In this document: positions 57,567 to 64,000 of the stretch, piece by piece
Layout of the letters: every line of letters begins with the position of its first letter
How positions within the stretch are numbered: the stretch's first letter is position 1
Source of the DNA: Arenibacter aquaticus
GTDB taxonomy: Bacteria; Bacteroidota; Bacteroidia; Flavobacteriales; Flavobacteriaceae
DNA: 64,000 nucleotides
Reading direction: 5' to 3'
Assembly (NCBI RefSeq): GCF_003957295.1
Contig: NZ_RQPJ01000019.1
Coordinates: 2,534 to 66,533, forward strand
Translations under genes and position numbers: made by a program
The notes under the pieces: generated by a model
The model's database searches: none
Told to the model about the DNA's origin: nothing
The model's input: the letters and a program-made list of their open reading frames with translations, nothing else

Positions 57567-58519
57567 TGTCTCTTGAGTATAAATTCCACTTTGTTCGTCC
57601 TTAGTTGTACCACAGTAATACTGTCCGGTTTTTGTGTCAGTTTAAGTTCCAATACATTATCGCTATTCTCTTTTATATTGGCATAATCTGCGGTAACGGA
57701 AAAATCTGTTTTTTCCAACTCCTTTATATGACTTAAACGTCCTCGACATAAAATGGAGACCATTTCGGGAAAAGTTCGGACCACAACCCCGTTGGGCACA
57801 TTGACCACCTCAACAGGCACCTCAAAGACCCGCTCGGAGAATTTAAACACCTTGGCCGACACCCTTACCTGGGTATGTGAAAATTTAGTGTTTTTAAGTT
57901 CTTTGGGGAGGTTTAATTTTATATCCCTTGATACATCCGAGTTGAGTTTTTGCAACTCCAAAGACCTGGTAAATACCCTTTTTAAGGTGTCTATTTCTTT
58001 TTCGGGACCTATGACGGTAATGGAATCTGGCTGCAATTGAGGCTGCTTATCCATCAGAAAATGTTGATCCAGGTCCATGGTTACCTTAGACAAGACAGGA
58101 ACCTTCTTTGTATACAGTCGCTGAAAATTAAAAAATAGCGTATCCCTATCCATATCTACTATGGAAATAAACTTGGACAACTGATTTTCTATCTGATTTT
58201 TATACCTAGAAGGGGAAACAAAATACTTGGAACCCTTTTGTTCCAGTTCAGACAAATCCACTTCTACCGTTTTATTCTTAAATCCAAACATAAGAAATTG
58301 AAAACCACTGGCCCTAAGCCTTACCTTTATGTTTTTTTTTGAAACACTGTTCAATAGCAAGCTATCGGGAGTACTGCCGTAGTATAGATCAAAGGTGGCG
58401 TTATTGGTATATTGATCTCCCAATTTCCCTACAAACCAAGCTAGACTGGAACCTAAAAGAAAAACTAAAAATAGCTTTGCTTTCCTTTTGTTGATTCCTT
58501 TTTTTATACTTTCTATCAA
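57563..58519 (-). CDS. YbbR-like (CdaR-type) domain protein
   Basis: 318 residues with one N-terminal membrane anchor (about 15-32, LFLVFLLGSSLAWFVGKLGD) and an extracytoplasmic part with YbbR-type repeats (KVRLRASGFQFLMFG, PDSITVIGPEKEIDTLK, VSAKVFKFSERVFEVPVEVVN). In Bacillota such proteins (CdaR) regulate the diadenylate cyclase; in Bacteroidota the gene sits next to coaE and no cyclase gene is here. Function in this phylum is unknown. The gene is packed between the glycosyltransferase (4 bp) and coaE (overlap). Confidence 0.85.
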   Translation of the reverse strand: MIESIKKGINKRKAKLFLVFLLGSSLAWFVGKLGDQYTNNATFDLYYGSTPDSLLLNSVSKKNIKVRLRASGFQFLMFGFKNKTVEVDLSELEQKGSKYFVSPSRYKNQIENQLSKFISIVDMDRDTLFFNFQRLYTKKVPVLSKVTMDLDQHFLMDKQPQLQPDSITVIGPEKEIDTLKRVFTRSLELQKLNSDVSRDIKLNLPKELKNTKFSHTQVRVSAKVFKFSERVFEVPVEVVNVPNGVVVRTFPEMVSILCRGRLSHIKELEKTDFSVTADYANIKENSDNVLELKLTQKPDSITVVQLRTNKVEFILKRQ

Positions 58520-58523
58520 GGTA

Positions 58524-59531
58524 TTATTTGGTTTTAAAAAATAATTTTGGAAATAATTCCTTAGGCGCTTTTTTGCTAAACAATAGCAGTAATGTATTCT
58601 TTAAAAAGCCATAGCCATATCCCAAAAATTGAATTACTACCGCGACCAACGATAAAAAAGCAACTTTTATGCTTTTGTTGGTCCAATAGGAATGTACAAA
58701 AAGTACACCAAAATACAAGGCATAAAAGTAAAGAGGCCAGGTAACTCCCAAAACCAACAAGCCAATGGCTACCAACAAGCCAAAACTAAAAAGGGTAGGA
58801 AACCAATAGGTAAGCTTTGCCGTTCCCGGGTGCCACTTATTTAATATAGGTCTTACCATACCAAATTTCTTGACCTGCAAATAGAACTTATTCCAATTTA
58901 TTCTACGCTTATGATAAACAAAGGCCTCAGCAATCAATTTAGTGTCGTAACCGGCTTCCCATATTCTAAAAGTAAGATCTGGATCTTCACCTGGGTGAAT
59001 ATTTCCATAACCACCGGTTTTCTGAAAAACAGCCTTGGATATTCCCATATTGAAACTCCTGGGCTGAAATTTACCCACTGCTGCCTTGTTGCCCCTTATC
59101 CCCCCTGTTGTCAACACAGAGGTCATGGCATAATCAATAGCCTTTTGTACAGTACTGAAAGATTGGTGCGCTGCATCCGGTCCACCATAACAATCCACAT
59201 AATCATCATTCAAGGACCTCTCTACAACAGACAGGTATTGTGACGGGATAATACAATCCGAATCCAGGACTATGTAATAATTGCCCTTGGCCCTCTCCAT
59301 ACCATAATTTCTTGAATCCCCAGGACCCGAATTCTTCTTTTTTAGGTAGGTAATGGCCAATTTGTCCTTAAATTTTTCCACTACACTCTCCGAACTCTCC
59401 GTAGAACCATCTTCCACAATAACCACCTCAAAGGGCTTTTGGTAATCCTGTTCCGAAAGACTGCTCAACAATTCATCCACCTCATTGGGCCTATTGTATA
59501 CGGGGACGATAAAAGAAAAGGAAAGACTCAT
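58524..59531 (-). CDS. Glycosyltransferase family 2, membrane-anchored
   Basis: 335 residues. The N-terminal GT-A domain has FIVPVYNRPNEV, VIVEDGSTESS and the metal-binding YIVLDSDCIIP (DxD-like); later GGYGNIHPGEDPDLTFRIWEAGY is the acceptor ED motif. Two or three membrane segments lie at the C-terminus (about 245-320). It uses a nucleotide sugar to extend a glycan or lipid at the inner membrane; the product is unknown. First gene of a tight three-gene set with ybbR and coaE. Confidence 0.92.
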   Translation of the reverse strand: MSLSFSFIVPVYNRPNEVDELLSSLSEQDYQKPFEVVIVEDGSTESSESVVEKFKDKLAITYLKKKNSGPGDSRNYGMERAKGNYYIVLDSDCIIPSQYLSVVERSLNDDYVDCYGGPDAAHQSFSTVQKAIDYAMTSVLTTGGIRGNKAAVGKFQPRSFNMGISKAVFQKTGGYGNIHPGEDPDLTFRIWEAGYDTKLIAEAFVYHKRRINWNKFYLQVKKFGMVRPILNKWHPGTAKLTYWFPTLFSFGLLVAIGLLVLGVTWPLYFYALYFGVLFVHSYWTNKSIKVAFLSLVAVVIQFLGYGYGFLKNTLLLLFSKKAPKELFPKLFFKTK

Positions 59532-59685
59532 TATTGCTTGCTAAACTACTAAAGGCTAAACCAAAAACGGTCCAAGGTTACCTGATATCCAAAAAAGGTA
59601 TCAATACCCATTATTGACCAAAATTGGCTTAAGCCCAAATTAAATGTTTATTTTATTCCGAAGGACCCAACATTACTCCAATTAC

Positions 59686-60498
59686 CTATTCAGTGAACTT
59701 TTCAACCACTTCCTGACTTACTCCTGTATTAGAAAATCCACCATCATGAAATAGGTTCTGCATGGTCACCTTCCTTGTAAGATCGGAAAACAAAGTTACT
59801 GTATAGTCTGCACAATCCTGGGCTGTAGCATTTCCTAAAGGAGACATCTTATCGGCATAAGAAATAAAATTACTAAAACCTTTTACCCCCTGCCCGGCAG
59901 TAGTAGGCGTAGGTGATTGGGAAATAGTATTTACCCTAACCTTCTTCTCTTTACCGAAAAAATACCCAAAACTACGGGCTACAGATTCCAAATAGGCCTT
60001 GTTATCTGCCATGTCATTGTAATCTGGAAAGGTCCGCTGTGCTGCTATATAGGTCAAAGCTACAATACTCCCCCATTCATTCATAGCATCTGCCTTGTAA
60101 AGGCTTTGCATGGTCTTATGGAAAGAAAGGGCGGAAACATCCCATCCCTTGGTAGTAAAATCATATTTTTCATCGGTATAGGCCCTACCTTTACGTACGT
60201 TGACCGACATCCCGATGGCGTGCAACACAAAATCGATCTTACCCCCTAATATTTCCATTGATTTGGCAACCAAATTGTCTAAATCCTCAACGCTTGTGGC
60301 ATCGGCCGGAATAATTTCCGAACCGGTTTTTTTTGCCAATTCATCTATTTGCCCCATACGCATTGCAATGGGGGCATTGGTAAGTACAAAGCTACCACCT
60401 TCTGCATGTATAGATTCGGCCGTTTTCCATGCAATTGAATTTTCATCAAGTGCTCCAAAAATTATTCCTTTTTTTCCTTTCAATAAATTAAAAGCCAT
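59686..60498 (-). CDS. fabI: Enoyl-[acyl-carrier-protein] reductase (NADH)
   Basis: Reduces enoyl-ACP in the last step of each fatty-acid elongation cycle; the target of triclosan-type inhibitors. 270 residues. GIIFGALDENSIAWKTAES at the N-terminus, LHAIGMSV, and the catalytic YNDMADNK (Y-x6-K) are present. It is preceded by a -7 box and stands alone between the glycosyltransferase and recN groups. Confidence 0.97.
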   Translation of the reverse strand: MAFNLLKGKKGIIFGALDENSIAWKTAESIHAEGGSFVLTNAPIAMRMGQIDELAKKTGSEIIPADATSVEDLDNLVAKSMEILGGKIDFVLHAIGMSVNVRKGRAYTDEKYDFTTKGWDVSALSFHKTMQSLYKADAMNEWGSIVALTYIAAQRTFPDYNDMADNKAYLESVARSFGYFFGKEKKVRVNTISQSPTPTTAGQGVKGFSNFISYADKMSPLGNATAQDCADYTVTLFSDLTRKVTMQNLFHDGGFSNTGVSQEVVEKFTE

Positions 60499-60527
60499 GT
60501 GCTATATTCTTTGTGTATATGAGAGGT

Positions 60528-60535
60528 CAAAGATA
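60528..60535 (-). promoter_or_regulatory. -7 box of fabI
   Basis: TATCTTTG on the minus strand, 29 bases before the ATG. The -33 element is not clear, so this is a moderate call. Confidence 0.45.
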
Positions 60536-60713
60536 TTAAAATTAGTTGGCAGTCCGTAAAAAGAAGTAATGCTAAAGATCAAAATAAAGGCTATGCCCCT
60601 TAGGGTTAAAAGAAAATAACTTTTCACAAGAAGTCTAACACTATGGTATTACCAGAACAGTTACAGTAAACCTAAAGAAATAGGGCTTCCTAGTTATTAT
60701 ACGCAAAAACCAA

Positions 60714-62366
60714 TTAATCCAACAACTGTCGGGCATGGGCAAGAGCAGAGTCGGATAGTGTTTTGCCCCCAAGCATTTCGGCCAATTCCATAATTCTCTC
60801 CTCTCCGGAAAGTCTTTTCATTTTGGTATTGGTACCCATAAGCTCCTCTTCCTTATACACTTTGTAGTGTTGTGCGCCTTTGGCAGCTACCTGAGGTAAG
60901 TGGGTAATAGAAAACACTTGCATGGTATTGCCCATATCCTGCATAATATCTCCCATTTTATTGGAGATCTCACCTGATACGCCCGTATCAATCTCATCGA
61001 ACATCAGGGTTGGCAATTGCACATATCTGGCCAGGATAGCCTTAATGGTCAACATAATCCTGGAAAGTTCCCCTCCTGATGCTACCTTTTTTAAGTCCCC
61101 ATATGCGGACCCTTTATTGGCCGAGAACAAAAAAGTAAGCTCATCCCTGCCGGTTGGTTTAAACCCCTTGGAGGATTCCAGTTTTATTTGAAACGTAGCA
61201 CTGGCCATTCCCAATTCTACCAACGCATCTTCCAACTGTTTTTTTAGCTTTGGAATAATAGAAGACCTCTTCTTACTAATATGGTCAGCCGCCGTTGTCA
61301 GGGATGCCTCCAGCGCTTGCAGTTCCTTTCGTTTTCGTTCAATATCTGTAGCAACATTTTCCGTGGCACTTACCGTAGCGGCCAACTTATCCCTAATCTC
61401 CAACAGCTCTTGAATATCTTGGGCCTTGTGTTTCTTTTGGAGATCGTATAGCAATTGAAGCTTGGCCCCTACCTCCTCCAACAACTTAGGGTCGGCCTCC
61501 ACCTTATCACCCAACAAATTAAGTTCGTTGGCTACATCGTCCAGCTCTATCAACACAGACTTGATCCGCTCGTTTATATCGGTATACTGATTACCAAAAC
61601 CTGCAAGTTTATTGGACACTTGGGTGAGTTCAGTCAATACATTTACCACTCCCATTTGCTCATCATTCAACAGCTGCTGCCCATGTGACAAATGCTCCAA
61701 AATAATCTCAACATTATTAAGCTGCTCATACTGCTCTTCCAATTCTTCCAGTATGCCTAATTTTAAAGGTGCCGCATTTAATTCCTGCAACAAAAAACTA
61801 TTATACTCATGTTCTTTGGTTGCCTTGTCCTGATAATCTATCAACGCGTTCAACTCCTTTAAAGTAGATTGATAGGTTTCCAGTTTAGCTCTATATTTTG
61901 TTAGAGCTTTCTCGTTATCAGCCAAGGCATCTATAACCTTTAACTGAAAATCGTTATCCGCCAGTCTCATGGTTTGATGCTGAGAATGAACATCTATCAA
62001 TTGCGCCCCTAATTGAGACAATATATCCAAGGTAACGGGAGAATCATTGATAAAGGCCCTGGATTTGCCACTGGGCAATATCTCCCTTCTAATTATGGTC
62101 TTTTTTTCATAATCCAGATCATTGTCTTCAAAAAAAGATTCAAGACCATATTTAGAAACCTCAAACTCGGCCTCTACAATGCACTTGCTATCCTTCACCC
62201 GAAGTGAAGAAAGATCGGCTCTTTTGCCCAATACCAAGGACAATCCGCCCAAAAGTATAGATTTACCAGCTCCGGTTTCCCCAGTAATAACCGTAAAACC
62301 ATTGGTAAACGTAACGTTTAAATGATCTATTAAAGCGTAATTTTTTATGGATAGGTTTGTCAGCAA
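60714..62366 (-). CDS. recN: DNA repair protein RecN
   Basis: SMC-like ATPase that helps repair double-strand breaks. 550 residues: Walker A GETGAGKSILLGG near residue 30, two long coiled coils, and the C-terminal signature SGGELSRIMLTIKA and Walker B TLMFDEIDTGVSG. The start is TTG at 62366: an in-frame stop lies two codons upstream and no ATG precedes the conserved MLTNLSIKNYALI. It follows the DUF4835 gene with 135 bp between. Confidence 0.96.
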   Translation of the reverse strand: MLTNLSIKNYALIDHLNVTFTNGFTVITGETGAGKSILLGGLSLVLGKRADLSSLRVKDSKCIVEAEFEVSKYGLESFFEDNDLDYEKKTIIRREILPSGKSRAFINDSPVTLDILSQLGAQLIDVHSQHQTMRLADNDFQLKVIDALADNEKALTKYRAKLETYQSTLKELNALIDYQDKATKEHEYNSFLLQELNAAPLKLGILEELEEQYEQLNNVEIILEHLSHGQQLLNDEQMGVVNVLTELTQVSNKLAGFGNQYTDINERIKSVLIELDDVANELNLLGDKVEADPKLLEEVGAKLQLLYDLQKKHKAQDIQELLEIRDKLAATVSATENVATDIERKRKELQALEASLTTAADHISKKRSSIIPKLKKQLEDALVELGMASATFQIKLESSKGFKPTGRDELTFLFSANKGSAYGDLKKVASGGELSRIMLTIKAILARYVQLPTLMFDEIDTGVSGEISNKMGDIMQDMGNTMQVFSITHLPQVAAKGAQHYKVYKEEELMGTNTKMKRLSGEERIMELAEMLGGKTLSDSALAHARQLLD

Positions 62367-62501
62367 TGCTTAAATTCTAATATTGCCGTAAAGATAATTT
62401 ATATTGCCTTGGAAAAAAATGGGAATTCAAAAATTCTTGGACTCAAATATAAACACCCTATGCCATAAGCTTTGTAAAGTATCCTTTAAGGACACCAGCA
62501 A

Positions 62502-63392
62502 CTAATACTTTATATCGTTCCAAGTGGAGGAATAAAGCGGTGCAATCTTATTTAAGGTCTGTTTAAGCTGAACTATATCTACCTTGGGGCCGTCTGAAAA
62601 GATATTTTGAATTTCTTCCGATTTGGCGTCAAAGAAGGTTTGGATCAAGAAGGCATTGGGGTGCCTGCTCACCATGGTCTCGAACAATCGCATGGTACCG
62701 GCCACCACTTGTTTTCCCGTACTGTTGTTATCTGCCAAGACATCCAATCCCTTTCTATGGTAATTATACATAGCTATACGGAATTCCCGGTAGGAGTTAG
62801 ACATTAAATTATCTACCAATTCAAACCGGCTACGCTCTCCTGAAGTTTGGGCCCAGCCAGAATATCCGGCACTTTGGGACAAGGTAACTATCTGTTGTGC
62901 CTTCTTATAAAATTCACTTCCCCCTTCCAAGGAAAAGGTATCTGCATCCAATCCCAATATAATATACACATAGTAGGACACAACACCTACCAAGTTGGAA
63001 TCTATATTATTTTCATTAAATATTAGAGGTTGGAATTCTATATAATCAAAACTAAACTGATTGTCCTTATAATTAAAAATAGGGCTCTCATAGGAGGTAT
63101 TAAAAACCGGTCTTGACGATTGAATCTGAATATTACCCTTAAAGCGATTGGAATCATACTCTGTTATGGTAATGAACATCTGGGCATTTACCCTTTCATT
63201 TTCCTTATAAATCCTATTAGACCACCTATTCTTGTTCACAAAATCGTTCAAGGAGCGCTCCAAGGTCTTAAAAATCTGTTGATTGGTTTGCCCTACTTGA
63301 TCCGAATTTATGGTGACCGCACAATTTAATTCCTGGCCGTACATTGTAAGGCAAATGATAAAGAAGAGACTGCTAAGAAGTAGATTACGCAT
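62502..63392 (-). CDS. DUF4835 family protein (PorD-like)
   Basis: 296 residues from the ATG at 63392 (MRNLLLSSLFFIICLTMYG), which gives a signal peptide; a start 21 bases earlier would lie deeper in coaBC. The rest fits DUF4835, linked in the literature to the type IX secretion system component PorD (LNCAVTINSDQVGQTNQQIFKTLERSLNDFVN split; YYVYIILGLDADTFS; GYSGWAQTSGERSRFELVDNL). It overlaps the coaBC stop by 8 bases. In this phylum coaBC-DUF4835-recN is a common order. Confidence 0.9.
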   Translation of the reverse strand: MRNLLLSSLFFIICLTMYGQELNCAVTINSDQVGQTNQQIFKTLERSLNDFVNKNRWSNRIYKENERVNAQMFITITEYDSNRFKGNIQIQSSRPVFNTSYESPIFNYKDNQFSFDYIEFQPLIFNENNIDSNLVGVVSYYVYIILGLDADTFSLEGGSEFYKKAQQIVTLSQSAGYSGWAQTSGERSRFELVDNLMSNSYREFRIAMYNYHRKGLDVLADNNSTGKQVVAGTMRLFETMVSRHPNAFLIQTFFDAKSEEIQNIFSDGPKVDIVQLKQTLNKIAPLYSSTWNDIKY

Positions 63393-64000
63393 GGATCCTG
63401 GACGTGATTTCATTTAAAATATCCAAAGCCACTTCCGCCTTGGTTTTTAACTCAAACGTTTTTATCTCCAATTTCTTATCTATGAATGATATTTTATTGG
63501 TAATCTTTCCAAATCCAGCACCGGAATCGTTAAGGGAGTTTAAAACAATGGCATCCAAATTTTTCTTTTTCAATTTCCCGATGGCATTTTCAACCTCATT
63601 TTCGGTCTCCAATGCAAAACCAACCAAAAACTGCTTTTCTTTACGTTCCCCCAAGGAAAAAAGAATATCCTTATTCTTAATTAGCGGTATAATTAGCTCT
63701 TCCGTATTTTTCTTTATTTTTTGATTGGCCATGTTTTTAGGCCTATAATCCGCTACCGCCGCCGCACATACTGCTATATCCATATCCGGGAACAAGGCAT
63801 GGGCCTCATTGAACATTTCCTCGGCGGTTGTTACCTTGATAAGACTTACGGAGGAATGTTGTATGCTTAGATGGGATGGACCGGAAATTAAAAATACAGT
63901 AGCGCCCAGATTGGCAGCTTTCCTGGCCAATTCATACCCCATGAGTCCGGTAGAATGGTTGCCTATAAATCTCACAGGATCTATAGCCTCATATGTAGGT
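63385..64000 (-). CDS. coaBC: Phosphopantothenoylcysteine decarboxylase / phosphopantothenate-cysteine ligase, C-terminal part
   Basis: Partial: the gene enters from beyond the window. The visible ~205 residues are the CoaB ligase half, starting in TYEAIDPVRFIGNHSTGLMGYELA with the CTP-binding core, and containing VCAAAVADYRPKNMA and IVLNSLNDSGAGFG. CoaBC makes phosphopantetheine from phosphopantothenate and cysteine. An in-frame GTG at 63975 lies inside the conserved IDPVRF motif and is not the start. Its stop overlaps the start of the DUF4835 gene. Confidence 0.96.
   Translation of the reverse strand, partial: PTYEAIDPVRFIGNHSTGLMGYELARKAANLGATVFLISGPSHLSIQHSSVSLIKVTTAEEMFNEAHALFPDMDIAVCAAAVADYRPKNMANQKIKKNTEELIIPLIKNKDILFSLGERKEKQFLVGFALETENEVENAIGKLKKKNLDAIVLNSLNDSGAGFGKITNKISFIDKKLEIKTFELKTKAEVALDILNEITSRIHA

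Overview
The window is a chromosomal segment of a low-GC member of the Bacteroidota, almost certainly a marine-type Flavobacteriaceae. The reasons are: promoters of the Bacteroidetes type (TTG about 19-20 bp upstream of TAnnTTTG) rather than -35/-10 boxes; many short lipoprotein genes; family-specific genes (PorP/SprF, DUF4835/PorD-like, DUF4252, DUF6503, YtxJ, RprX/RprY-like two-component pair, 542-residue ABC-F protein); and intergenic repeats of the CAGTART and GTCACTTCGAG kind. I cannot name the genus from sequence alone. About 56 protein genes, one RNA gene (SRP RNA) and no tRNA or rRNA gene were seen.

Layout. 1-4487: L-serine dehydratase (sdaA) flanked by two gene-free repeat islands with a five-copy hairpin repeat, a heptad tandem repeat and a 688-bp direct repeat. 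4488-8155: a lipoprotein pair (propeller plus helical domain; DUF3748/YidR-like). 8560-13142: panB, a pseudouridine synthase, a DUF4252 lipoprotein, an EamA transporter and a helical-repeat protein. 13290-15589: leuA-leuB. 15704-21493: TlpA-like lipoprotein, pheT, a decayed triplicated gene junction, a fasciclin protein and a membrane protein. 21752-28481: ABC-F, DUF4369-like lipoprotein, transaldolase, SDR, SRP RNA, glutaminyl cyclase, thioesterase.

28459-35438 is the most unusual part: a large lipoprotein, a LytTR regulator with a dead receiver domain, a secreted protein made of six 28-residue repeats, a TPR sensor kinase with its NarL-type response regulator, and an unknown protein. Two 23-bp palindromic elements (21 of 23 bases identical) lie at matching distances upstream of the first regulator and of the unknown gene. 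This is the best candidate for an undescribed signalling or secreted-peptide system.

35529-64000 is mostly housekeeping: glyA, fumarylacetoacetase, ytxJ, clpB, TetR, PorP/SprF-SPOR, smpB, pcm, an oxidoreductase, 3-hydroxyacyl-CoA dehydrogenase, YggS, then a tightly packed run of exonuclease/GIY-YIG, potassium channel, miaA and gluconokinase, and on the minus strand an RprXY-like pair, coaE-YbbR-glycosyltransferase, fabI, recN, DUF4835 and the 3' part of coaBC, which runs off the window. The last group (coaBC, DUF4835, recN, fabI, glycosyltransferase, YbbR, coaE) is read in one direction and joins CoA synthesis, DNA repair, fatty-acid synthesis and envelope functions.

All function calls come from reading motifs and family resemblance by eye; no database search was run.
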